Assembly: GCA_039931865.1 (NCBI GenBank)
Contig: JBDTRB010000044.1
Coordinates: 1-28,884 of the forward strand
Source of the DNA: JALYUA01 sp039931865
Lineage (GTDB): Bacteria > Acidobacteriota > Thermoanaerobaculia > UBA5066 > Gp7-AA6
DNA: 28,884 bases
Direction: 5' to 3'
The translations under genes were made by a program, and so were the position numbers. Of this stretch, positions 14,617 to 22,114 are shown piece after piece. The notes under the pieces were generated by a model, which was not told where the DNA came from, made no database searches, and saw only the letters and a list, made by a program, of their open reading frames with translations. Within the stretch, counting starts at the first letter, position 1; the number at the start of each line of letters is the position of its first letter.

Positions 14617-15294
14617 ATGAACCGCACGGATTTTCTCGAAGCGCTGGACCGCCTTGTCTCCGAGAAGCACCTGCTGAAGCATCGGTTCTACGTTCTCTGG
14701 ACCGAGGGGAAGCTTTCGCAGGATCATCTTCGGGAGTACGCGATCTCCTACTACCCGCATGTTGCGGCTTTTCCGCGCTACGTGTCCGGCGTGCACTCGA
14801 ACTCGGCGGATCCGTCGCTGCGGCAGGAGCTTCTCGAGAACCTGATCGAGGAAGAGCGCGGCGAACAAAACCACCCGGCTCTCTGGCGCCGTTTCGCGGC
14901 CTCCCTCGGCGCGCCCGCGGACCTCGCGACCGAGCCGCGCACGCCCGAGGTTGCGGCCCTCATCGACTGTTTTCTCGAAGCGACGGGCGCCGGCTCCGTG
15001 GCCGAAGGGCTGGCGGCGCTCTACGCGTACGAGTCGCAGATCCCCGAGATCGCGCGAACCAAGCGCGAGGGCCTGGCCTCCTTCTACGGGATCGATGACG
15101 GTGACGCGGTCCGATTCTTCACCGTGCACGAGGCGGCCGATGTGTGGCACCGGCAGGTCGAGCGCGAAGCTCTGGGCCGGGTCGCCGATACGGAGGCCGG
15201 GCGCCAAAAGGCGCTCGCGGCGGCGGAGCGTTGCCTCGACGCGTTGAATGGCGCGCTCGATGGCATCCTGCGCGAGAACGGTCTCGCCGCCTAG
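14617..15294 (+). CDS. CADD-family heme-oxygenase-like di-metal oxidase (putative self-sacrificing pABA synthase)
   Basis: The 225 aa align well, from memory, with the Chlamydia CADD protein, which replaces PabABC by making p-aminobenzoate for folate from one of its own tyrosines. Conserved features are HRFYVLW with Tyr25 (the sacrificial Tyr27 of Chlamydia), SYYPHVAAFPRYVSGVHS, and the metal ligands Glu79 and His86 in IEEERGEQNH. Also conserved are Glu139 in AYESQIPEIARTK, the essential Lys149 (Lys152 in Chlamydia), and His171, Asp175 and His178 in FTVHEAADVWH. All positions keep a consistent offset of two to three residues. It is therefore more than a generic PqqC/TenA-like fold. GGAGG precedes the ATG. 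It follows the SDR gene and is followed closely by a HAD hydrolase; no classical folate gene is nearby. Confidence 0.88.
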   Translation: MNRTDFLEALDRLVSEKHLLKHRFYVLWTEGKLSQDHLREYAISYYPHVAAFPRYVSGVHSNSADPSLRQELLENLIEEERGEQNHPALWRRFAASLGAPADLATEPRTPEVAALIDCFLEATGAGSVAEGLAALYAYESQIPEIARTKREGLASFYGIDDGDAVRFFTVHEAADVWHRQVEREALGRVADTEAGRQKALAAAERCLDALNGALDGILRENGLAA

Positions 15295-15310
15295 GCTCCC
15301 TGAAGCCGCC

Positions 15311-16063
15311 GTGATCCGGGGGGTCCTGTTCGACGCGGGGTTGACGCTCGTCCATCCGAGCCCTCCCGTCGAACAGGTCTATGCCCGGGAGCTCTCCGCG
15401 GACGGCGCCCGGTTCTTCACCCCGGAGGAGCTGGACCTCGCGCTCACGAGCACGTGGGAGGAGGTCCAGGCCGGAGGAAAGCCGGACCGCTACGCCGGCG
15501 TGAGGGGAGAGGGCGCGTTCTGGGGCGACTTCGTCAACCGCGTGCGCGGCCGCCTGGATGGCCAGCCGATTTCCGCGGCCTGTCTCGAGCGCCTCGTGTC
15601 CCACTTTCGCAAGTCGTCGTCGTGGGCCATCTACCCCGACGTCCCGGAGACGCTCGGGGAGCTCGAGCGCCGCGGGCTGTCGCTCGCGATCGTCTCGAAC
15701 TGGGACTCGACCCTGCCCGCCCTTCTCGACGCGCTCGCGCTCACGCCGCGTTTTGCCACGGTCGCGGTCTCCGCGATCGAGGAGACGGGAAAGCCCGACC
15801 CCGAGATCTTTCTGCGCGTGTGCGCGCGCCTGAGCCTCGCTCCCCGGGAGTGCCTTCACGTCGGAGATTCGCGGCGCGAAGATTTCGAGGGCGCTCGAGC
15901 GGCCGGTCTCGAGGCGGTGTTGCTCGATCGCAACGGCCGGCATGGGGATCTGCCTTCCGAAGTCCGGATTGCTTCGCTCGTCGAGCTCGCCCGCGTGATC
16001 GGGGAGCACGCGCAGGGAGAAGGCGAACGGCGAAGGGCTAAGGGCCAGGGGCGAAGTGCCTGA
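15311..16063 (+). CDS. HAD-superfamily hydrolase (subfamily IA-like)
   Basis: The 250-aa product uses GTG at 15311, where homology begins (VIRGVLFDAGLTLVHP). Motif I keeps the nucleophilic Asp but has Gly at the +2 position (DAG) where most phosphatases have the acid/base Asp. Motif II is IVSNWDS, motif III is GKPDPEIF and motif IV is HVGDSRREDFEGARAAG. A cap domain lies between motifs I and II. The family cleaves phosphate (or halogen) from small metabolites; the substrate is unknown, and loss of the +2 Asp could mean altered chemistry. The last 16 codons are built of 7-bp repeat units like those in intergenic gaps (16008-16056), so the C-terminus seems to have grown by reading into such a repeat. 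It starts 16 bp after the CADD-like gene. Confidence 0.85.
   Translation: MIRGVLFDAGLTLVHPSPPVEQVYARELSADGARFFTPEELDLALTSTWEEVQAGGKPDRYAGVRGEGAFWGDFVNRVRGRLDGQPISAACLERLVSHFRKSSSWAIYPDVPETLGELERRGLSLAIVSNWDSTLPALLDALALTPRFATVAVSAIEETGKPDPEIFLRVCARLSLAPRECLHVGDSRREDFEGARAAGLEAVLLDRNGRHGDLPSEVRIASLVELARVIGEHAQGEGERRRAKGQGRSA
16008..16056. repeat. Seven 7-bp units overlapping the HAD gene 3' end
   Basis: Units ACGCGCA, GGGAGAA, GGCGAAC, GGCGAAG, GGCTAAG, GGCCAGG and GGCGAAG resemble the array at 4721-4776 and run to just before the stop codon. Confidence 0.7.
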
Positions 16064-16114
16064 GTCCGGCGAGCAGCCGGTTATCCGGTCCCCTTTTTGC
16101 AATTGGGGGAGTCC

Positions 16115-16291
16115 ATGAGTACTGAAACCCCAGGGCGCGCGACACCGATCGGCGAGCCTCCGACTCCGGGCGGCACGCCTCCGCCGCTCCAGGATCCCCC
16201 CTCTCCGCCTCTTCCCGAGAAGCCGCCGGCGCCGCCGCCCGCGGAGGATCCGCCGAAGCCCGGCGATCCGCCCGCGGAACGGCTTCGCTGA
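16115..16291 (+). CDS. Proline-rich microprotein of unknown function
   Basis: The 58-aa product begins MSTETPGRATPIGEPP and contains 23 prolines, mostly as PP or PPP pairs separated by acidic or small residues. GGGGGAG is well placed before the ATG at 16115, which favours real translation over an upstream in-frame ATG at 16097. There is no signal peptide, membrane segment or Cys. It should be unstructured. It precedes the amino-acid permease by about 65 bp. It could be a spurious frame in GC-rich DNA, but the ribosome site and the ordered composition argue for a gene. Confidence 0.5.
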   Translation: MSTETPGRATPIGEPPTPGGTPPPLQDPPSPPLPEKPPAPPPAEDPPKPGDPPAERLR

Positions 16292-16339
16292 GGGCCCGGG
16301 GCCGGCGAAAATTCCGGTTCGGATTCGCGGCTCTGCTGC

Positions 16340-16345
16340 TATCCT
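16340..16345 (+). promoter_or_regulatory. TATCCT -10-like box, 10 nt before the permease TTG
   Basis: The hexamer is the same as before the S9 peptidase and the ABC ATPase. No ribosome-binding site lies between it and the TTG at 16356. Confidence 0.4.
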
Positions 16346-16355
16346 GCGCGCCAAC

Positions 16356-17864
16356 TTGAGCCTGGCGTCATCGCTCCTCCGCCGGAAGTCTCTCGACGCC
16401 CTGCTCGCCGAGACGGAGGAGCCCGGGCACAAGTTGAAGCGCGTGCTCGGCCCGTGGAACGTGGTCGCCCTCGGCGTCGGCGCGATCATCGGCGCCGGCA
16501 TCTTTGCGACGATCGGCACCGCGGCGGCGGGGGATGCGTCCCGGCCGGGAGCCGGGCCGGCGCTCATCCTCTCCTTTATCCTGACCGCCGCCGTCTGCGG
16601 CTTCACCGCGCTCTGCTATGCGGAGTTCGCGTCGATGGTGCCGGTCGCCGGGTCCGCCTACACGTACTCCTACGGTACGCTCGGGGAGCTCGTCGCCTGG
16701 ATCATCGGTTGGGATCTGATGATCGAGTACGCGATCGGCAACGTCGCGGTCGCGATCTCCTGGGCGAATTACTTCAACACATTCCTCGAGGGCTTCGGAA
16801 TCCGGGTTCCGCCCTGGCTCGCCGTCGACTACCAGACGGCCCTTTCGAAGATGCCATCGGTCGTGGCCGCGGCGCCGCACATTTTCGGGATTCCGATCAT
16901 CGTGAACATCTTCGCGGTGATGATCGTCACGCTGATCACGATCGTTCTCGTCTGGGGGATCAAGGAATCGGCGAATTTCAACTTCTGGATGGTCGTGATC
17001 AAGCTGCTCGTGCTCGCCTTCTTCGTCATCGTCTGCTTCAAGTACGTCAAGCCCGAGCACTGGCACCCGTTCGCGCCGAACGGCTTTCAGGGGATCGCGT
17101 CGGGCGCCGCGATCGTCTTCTTCGCCTACATTGGGTTCGACGCGGTCTCGACCGTCGCGGAGGAGTGCCGCAATCCAAAGCGCGACATGCCGATCGGGAT
17201 CATCGGGTCCCTGATCCTGTGCACGGTCATCTACGCGATCATCGCTGCGGTCTTCACGGGCCTGATTCCCTATTCGGCGCTCACGAAAACGCTCTCGACC
17301 GAGCAGGCTGAGCCTCTCACCCTCGCGATGAGGTTCGCCGCGATGCCGAACTGGATGGTCGGGGTCGTGGCCTTCGGGTCGGTCGTGGCGCACACCGCGG
17401 TGCTGCTCGTCTTTCAGATGGGCCAACCGCGGATTTTCTTCGCGATGTCGCGAGACGGCCTGCTCCCGCCCTGGTTCGCGAAGGTGCACCCGCGGTTCAA
17501 GACGCCGTACGTCGCAACGATCGTTACCGGCGTGTTCGTCGGGGTCGCGTCTCTCTTCTCTTCGCTCGACGAGATGGTCAACCTGACGAACATCGGTACC
17601 CTGTTTGCGTTCCTGCTCGTCTGCGTCGGGATCATCATCCTGCGGATCCGGGAGCCCAATCGCGAGCGCGGATTCCGCGTGCCCGGCGGTACGTGGATGC
17701 TGCCGGTGATGGGCGCCGCGTCGTGCGTCTTTCTGGCGCGGTATCTCCCGCGCGAATCCTGGTGGCGGTTCGGCATCTGGCTCGCGATCGGGATCGTGGT
17801 GTACTTCTTCTACGGCTTCAAACACAGCCGCCTGAGGACGCATCCCGAGGAGCGCGGGAAGTAG
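16356..17864 (+). CDS. APC-superfamily amino-acid permease (cationic amino-acid transporter-like)
   Basis: The 502-aa membrane protein has about 12-14 hydrophobic segments. A short cytoplasmic N-terminus (LLAETEEPGHKLKRVLG) leads into the conserved first helix GVGAIIGAGIFATIGTAA, which holds the unwound substrate-binding glycines. FFAYIGFDAVSTVAEECRNP is the other family hallmark. This resembles the CAT/YfnA branch, with an inserted extracellular loop before helix V. It imports amino acids by proton coupling or exchange; specificity cannot be read. The start is taken as TTG at 16356, close to a TATCCT box. No in-frame ATG or GTG gives a better start before the conserved part. Confidence 0.93.
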   Translation: MSLASSLLRRKSLDALLAETEEPGHKLKRVLGPWNVVALGVGAIIGAGIFATIGTAAAGDASRPGAGPALILSFILTAAVCGFTALCYAEFASMVPVAGSAYTYSYGTLGELVAWIIGWDLMIEYAIGNVAVAISWANYFNTFLEGFGIRVPPWLAVDYQTALSKMPSVVAAAPHIFGIPIIVNIFAVMIVTLITIVLVWGIKESANFNFWMVVIKLLVLAFFVIVCFKYVKPEHWHPFAPNGFQGIASGAAIVFFAYIGFDAVSTVAEECRNPKRDMPIGIIGSLILCTVIYAIIAAVFTGLIPYSALTKTLSTEQAEPLTLAMRFAAMPNWMVGVVAFGSVVAHTAVLLVFQMGQPRIFFAMSRDGLLPPWFAKVHPRFKTPYVATIVTGVFVGVASLFSSLDEMVNLTNIGTLFAFLLVCVGIIILRIREPNRERGFRVPGGTWMLPVMGAASCVFLARYLPRESWWRFGIWLAIGIVVYFFYGFKHSRLRTHPEERGK

Positions 17865-17894
17865 GGCCGGGAATCTCGCACTCCGGCTCAGACT

Positions 17895-17968
17895 CGATTC
17901 CCGATTCCCGATTCCCGATTCCCGATTTCCCGCTCCCGATTCCCGATTTCCCGCTCCCGATTCCCGTT
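17895..17968. repeat. CGATTCC heptad array with a 21-bp higher-order unit
   Basis: Four CGATTCC units are followed by two 21-bp blocks of 7+8+6 bp (CGATTCC, CGATTTCC, CGCTCC) and a final unit. The complement of this motif makes the array at 9322-9377. It lies between the permease and the next gene's promoter. Confidence 0.88.
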
Positions 17969-17975
17969 TTCGCGC

Positions 17976-17981
17976 TACCCT
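17976..17981 (+). promoter_or_regulatory. TACCCT -10-like box for the secreted protein gene
   Basis: TACCCT directly follows the heptad array and is 18 nt before the ATG, with AGGCGGAGG between, so this transcript would have a short leader with a ribosome site. Confidence 0.35.
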
Positions 17982-17999
17982 GCGAGGCGGAGGTCTCAG

Positions 18000-18479
18000 A
18001 TGGCAAAACGTCTTCCCATTTCTCTCGCCGCCGCGCTGACGCTCGTTCTCGCGTCGCCCCTTTCCGCCGAGCTGCTGACCAAGAAGTTCGACTGGTCCCC
18101 TGTCGGGGGCATCCAGAGAGTCGACATGCAGATGAATGACGTCGCGATCTCCGAGATCCGATTCGATCTCGGCGACACGGTCGCGCCGATCCGGGTCTCG
18201 ACCGCAAAAGCCGTCGTCCGCGTCGACAACAATTCCCAGATGGACCAGGAAGTCGGGGTCGCGATCGCGGTCTTCGACGCCGAAGGGAACCTCGTCGCTG
18301 CCGGCGACGGCGGCAACAAGGTCGGGGACCTGAACAAAGGAGACCGGAGCGAGTTCACTCTCCACTTTTCCTACGTGTACAGGAACCTCCGGTCGGCCCG
18401 CTCGTTCCTGATCACGCTCGAGACCAAGACGAAGGCCGGCAAAGCGAAGTGGTCGCCGAAGCCGACCCCCACGTCCTAG
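18000..18479 (+). CDS. Small secreted beta-sandwich-like protein, function unknown
   Basis: The 159-aa product has a signal peptide (MAKRLPISLAAALTLVLASPLSA). The mature domain alternates short hydrophobic strands and polar turns (KAVVRVDNNSQMDQEVGVAIAVFD in sequence, then NLVAAGDGG). That pattern resembles extracellular immunoglobulin-like or FxLYD-type domains that describe paired strands with a conserved VxVxN. There is no cysteine and no catalytic pattern. GGAGGT is placed five bases before the ATG. Its stop codon is only 16 bp from the convergent stop of the AttH-like gene. I do not recognise a named family. Confidence 0.75.
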   Translation: MAKRLPISLAAALTLVLASPLSAELLTKKFDWSPVGGIQRVDMQMNDVAISEIRFDLGDTVAPIRVSTAKAVVRVDNNSQMDQEVGVAIAVFDAEGNLVAAGDGGNKVGDLNKGDRSEFTLHFSYVYRNLRSARSFLITLETKTKAGKAKWSPKPTPTS

Positions 18480-18495
18480 GTTCTGGCCTTCTGAA

Positions 18496-19548
18496 CTAGC
18501 GGCCCTGGAAGCCGGGGACGTCCCGGCCCGAGTACCCGGTCAGCTCGGCGTACCCCTTTCCCGTGAGGGGTTTACCGCTGCGCTGGCCGGACACCCGGCA
18601 CGCCCCTTCCCAGTACGTGACACCGGTCGACCGGCCGGTCACCAGCTCCTGGTCGGCGACCAGCGGATCCACCCGCACGGAGAGTGCAAGGCGCGGCAGC
18701 GCGATCTCCCACCCCGCCGGGTAGATGCCTCCGGAGCGCGGAGAGCGCCACTGGCCTGTCGCGCGGAAACGGACGTCATCCCACGCAAGCGGGACGGGGG
18801 CTCCCGCGGGCGGCACGAACACACCAGACGAGAAGGGCGTCGCGGCGCCGTCCTTCGTCCGGATGCGGTAGAGCATCAGCTCGCTTCCGTCGTCCAGCTG
18901 AAGCGCGAACCAGTCCCACCCGGCCGCGCCGGCGGGAAGCGCTCCGGGGCCCCACTCGTGGTCGAACCAGGCGGTCCCCGTCAGCGCAGAGCGCCGACGG
19001 TCTTCGACGAGCGTGCCGGAGGCGGCCAGTCGCGGGATCGAGACGTAGTGCGAGTACTCGTTCTCTCCGGGCCCCTTGCGCGAGAGCCCCTTCTCCCCCT
19101 GGAGCACCGGTGGCTTCGTGGCCGTCAACACGAGATCGACCGCGCGGTTCTCCCAGCGCATTCGCAGCCGGTGCACCTGGCCTTGCGCGCTCGCGGACCA
19201 GTCTTCGTTCGTGACCTCGAGGCGGCCTTCGGCAAACTCGGCGATGCCGGGCAACACCAGATGCGCCTTCTCCTGAAATTGGAACGTGCGCCGCGATCCA
19301 TCTGTCCACGCGGCGTGCGCGAGCGCGAAATCTCCCACGCGGAAGAACGTGAGCTGGAAACCGAACGGCCGGCCCGCGGCGTCGGAGAGGTTGCCCGTGT
19401 AGTACCACCACTCGATCGCCGCGGAGGGATGCGAGCCATGGTCGGTGGGAAACGCGAGAGGGGGCGCGGCCGCGCGCGGCGCGCCGGTCAGGATCGACGC
19501 GAAGAAGACCGCCGGGAGGAGTCCGGCGCCCGCGGTGTTCCGATTCAT
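18496..19548 (-). CDS. AttH/CrtC-type lipocalin-like secreted protein
   Basis: The 350-aa product starts at 19548, overlapping the permease stop by 4 bp (ATGA). A signal peptide (to about residue 27) is followed by the family opening FPTDHGSHPSAAIEWWYYTGNL in sequence. FQLTFFRVGDFALAHAAWTD and the hallmark WFDHEWGPGALPAG...GWDWFALQLDDGSELMLYRIR come next. The fold is a double lipocalin-like barrel shared by carotenoid 1,2-hydratase (CrtC) and AttH. Because it is the third gene of an ATPase-FtsX-AttH operon and no carotenoid gene is present, an exported hydrophobic-ligand or envelope function fits better than carotenoid hydration. The actual ligand is unknown. Confidence 0.92.
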   Translation of the reverse strand: MNRNTAGAGLLPAVFFASILTGAPRAAAPPLAFPTDHGSHPSAAIEWWYYTGNLSDAAGRPFGFQLTFFRVGDFALAHAAWTDGSRRTFQFQEKAHLVLPGIAEFAEGRLEVTNEDWSASAQGQVHRLRMRWENRAVDLVLTATKPPVLQGEKGLSRKGPGENEYSHYVSIPRLAASGTLVEDRRRSALTGTAWFDHEWGPGALPAGAAGWDWFALQLDDGSELMLYRIRTKDGAATPFSSGVFVPPAGAPVPLAWDDVRFRATGQWRSPRSGGIYPAGWEIALPRLALSVRVDPLVADQELVTGRSTGVTYWEGACRVSGQRSGKPLTGKGYAELTGYSGRDVPGFQGR

Positions 19549-22109
19549 TCTTCCGCCAGCGCCGCCGCGGGATCGACCGCGGCCGCCAGCCGGCCGGGGA
19601 AGACGCCCGCGAGAATGGAAGCGCCGAGAACGAGGGTCGCGGCGCCCGCAAGCGTCGTCAGCGGAACGTCGAGCGAGACGGTCCACCCGAACGATTGAGG
19701 GTTGATCACGGCGAGGAGAAGGTACGCGAACGCGGCGGCGGCCGCGACCGCCGCCCCTGTCGCGACGATCCCGGTCAGCGCGGCTTCGACGAGGACCGCC
19801 CCGCGGATCTGTTCTCGAGAGGCGCCGATTGCACGCAGGAGTCCGAACGTGCGCCGTCTCTCGACCGCGGAGGCGAGAAGGGCGTTGGCGATGCCCAGGA
19901 TCGCGACAGCGACGGCGATCGCCTCGAGACCGCGGGTCACCGCGAAGGTGCGGTCGAAAATCCGGAGGACTTCCCGCCTCAGCTCCCGGTTGGTGGAGAT
20001 CGACAGAGCGTAGCGCCCGCGCGCGGCGGTGGCGATCGCCCGCCGCAGGGCCGCCGGGTCTGCACCGGGGGCTGCCAGGACCGCTACGCTCGTCACGCGC
20101 CGGTCTCCGAAGACCTGGAGATACAGCTCGCGGTCGAGCATTACGGTGCCCCGGTCGTTCGAATAGTCGCGATAGACGCCGGCGACCGCGAACGACCGCG
20201 GCCCGCGAGGAGTGTCGATCGTGACGCGCTCGCCCGGAGAGACGCCGAATCTCCGGGCGAAGGGCTCTGAGATGAGGGCGGCCCCCTCCCGGCGGGCGCG
20301 GCCGGCGGTCTCGCGGGGGTCCGCCCCGTTTAAAAAGGGCAGCCCTCCGATGCGCGCGACGACCCGGAAATCGCCCGAGCCGAGCGTGTAAGGCCGCCCT
20401 TCGAAAGCCGCGTCGCGCGCGCGGAATGGATCGACCTCCGCCACGCCGGGCACCGCGGCGAGAAACGCCACGACGTCCTCGGGAAGATCTCCGACGATTC
20501 CCGAGCTCTTTCCCGCAGCCGCTTTGACCCACAGGTCGGATCGCAGCGTGGTCTCGACCCAGACACGCACGGTCTCGCGGATCGACGCGACCGTCACGAT
20601 CATCGCGAGCGTCATCCCGAGAGCCATCGCGAGCGCGGTGACGGCGATCCCGTTGCGGGCGAGCGCCCCACCGAAGAACCCCGCGCCGAGCGGGCCGGGA
20701 GCCCCGAGCGGCGCCCCGAGCAGCCGTCCCGCCGCGCGCGCCGCCACGAGAACGAACAGGGGAGCCCCGAGCGCGAGGGCCGCGACGACCAGTCCCACCG
20801 CGGCGAATCCGAAGAACGGGAACCCGTCGAGCGGCGGAAGGAATGACGCCGCGGCCGCGAGGACGAGCGCACCCACCGAAGCCAGAGCGCGCGGCGCCAG
20901 GCGCGCCCGACGCACCGCTTCCACCGAACCGGCGCGCATCGCGGGGGACGGCGGCACCCGGGTGGCTTCGGCGGCCGGGATGACGGTCGCGAGAATCGCC
21001 GCGCCGAATCCCACGATCCCGGCCAGGAGAGCCGGCGAGGCGAAGCTGCCCGCGGCGATCTTGGCGGTCGGCAGGTAGATGTTCGCGATGGTGCCGCCGA
21101 TCGCGCGCAGCGCCGCCCGCGCGAGAAAGACGCCGCCGGCCTCCCCGAGGAGCGTGCCGGCGACCCCGATCGCAGCGCCTTCGATCAGGAACACCGCGAA
21201 GATGAGGCCCCGCGAGGCCCCGACCGCTTTCAGCGTCGCGATCTCGGGCCGCCGCCGCAGCACCGAGATCGATACGGCATTCGCGATCAGGAACACTCCG
21301 ACGAGAAGGGTCAGGGACCCGAGGGCATTCAGATTGAACCGGAAGGCGCGCACCATCCGGTCGGCGGAGGCCGCGGAGCGGTCCGGCGCCTCGATTCGCA
21401 GCCCGGCCGGGAGCCGCGACGCCAGCGCCCGCCGCACCGCCGCGCGATCGACCCCCGGTCGAAGCACGACGTCGACGCGGTCGGCGCGCCCGGTCTTGCC
21501 GAGGATGCGCTGCGCCGTCAGAAGATCGGTGATGACGAGGTCCTCGCCGGCGGCGCGCGCCACGCCCGAGAACCGGAGGAGGCCGCCGACCTGCAGCGTG
21601 CGGAGAACCCCACCGGCCACGACGCGCATCGGCGAGCCCGGGCGGAGACCGTGCCTCCTCGCGAACCCCTCGGACAGGAAGACGTTGTCGCCGCCCGCGA
21701 GCCGAAGAAGCGACGATCTGTCCGCCGGGGCGACGAGCTCCCACGAGCGGACCGCGCCGTCTCCGGCGAGGTCGACGCCGAGAAGATCGGCGGCTTCGCC
21801 ACTGCCGTCCTGCAGAACGGCGATGCCCGTCACCGCCGGGGCGAAGGACCCGACGTCCCACAGGAACGAGAAGGCCCGCATGGATTCGAGCGGCACCCCG
21901 ACCGGACCGGTGACCGTGAAGTCGCTGCGCCCCGCCACGGAGGCGGCGGCTTCGCGGAAGGACTCGGTGACGCTGCGGTTCGCATGGTGGATCGCGGCGA
22001 TCGCCGCCACGCCGATAGCGACGCCGGCGACCGGGAGCACCAGCCGCAGCGGATGCCGCCTCGCGGGCCCGGTCACGAGCGCGCGAATGACGAGGCGGAG
22101 CGCGGTCAC
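19545..22109 (-). CDS. ABC transporter permease with two FtsX domains
   Basis: The 854-aa membrane protein starts with GTG at 22109, 5 bp after the ATPase stop. It has an N-terminal membrane anchor (residues about 20-42) and a large periplasmic domain. The first FtsX core (about 260-390) includes LTLLVGVFLIANAVSISVLR in sequence and EIATLKAVGASRG. Central helices with a second anchor lie at about 405-530, then another periplasmic domain, then a second FtsX core near 730-850 (RRRTFGLLRAIGASREQIRG). The two halves are internal duplicates, equivalent to the separate AttF and AttG (or LolC and LolE) subunits fused. Such transporters move lipids or lipoproteins, or do mechanical work across the periplasm, rather than importing solutes. 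It works with the flanking ATPase and the AttH-like protein. Confidence 0.92.
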   Translation of the reverse strand: MTALRLVIRALVTGPARRHPLRLVLPVAGVAIGVAAIAAIHHANRSVTESFREAAASVAGRSDFTVTGPVGVPLESMRAFSFLWDVGSFAPAVTGIAVLQDGSGEAADLLGVDLAGDGAVRSWELVAPADRSSLLRLAGGDNVFLSEGFARRHGLRPGSPMRVVAGGVLRTLQVGGLLRFSGVARAAGEDLVITDLLTAQRILGKTGRADRVDVVLRPGVDRAAVRRALASRLPAGLRIEAPDRSAASADRMVRAFRFNLNALGSLTLLVGVFLIANAVSISVLRRRPEIATLKAVGASRGLIFAVFLIEGAAIGVAGTLLGEAGGVFLARAALRAIGGTIANIYLPTAKIAAGSFASPALLAGIVGFGAAILATVIPAAEATRVPPSPAMRAGSVEAVRRARLAPRALASVGALVLAAAASFLPPLDGFPFFGFAAVGLVVAALALGAPLFVLVAARAAGRLLGAPLGAPGPLGAGFFGGALARNGIAVTALAMALGMTLAMIVTVASIRETVRVWVETTLRSDLWVKAAAGKSSGIVGDLPEDVVAFLAAVPGVAEVDPFRARDAAFEGRPYTLGSGDFRVVARIGGLPFLNGADPRETAGRARREGAALISEPFARRFGVSPGERVTIDTPRGPRSFAVAGVYRDYSNDRGTVMLDRELYLQVFGDRRVTSVAVLAAPGADPAALRRAIATAARGRYALSISTNRELRREVLRIFDRTFAVTRGLEAIAVAVAILGIANALLASAVERRRTFGLLRAIGASREQIRGAVLVEAALTGIVATGAAVAAAAAFAYLLLAVINPQSFGWTVSLDVPLTTLAGAATLVLGASILAGVFPGRLAAAVDPAAALAEE

Positions 22110-22114
22110 GCGCC

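Noticed and set aside
16368..18365. 665-codon open frame on the minus strand opposite the amino-acid permease
   Set aside because: It is rich in Arg, Asp, Glu and His with no domain, covers a convincing membrane protein on the other strand and crosses an intergenic repeat. It is a GC-rich antisense shadow.
19549..21861. Long upstream extension of the AttH-like frame (1121 codons in total)
   Set aside because: The extra part lies out of frame within the FtsX permease and is Arg/Gly-rich. AttH homology and a signal peptide begin at 19548.
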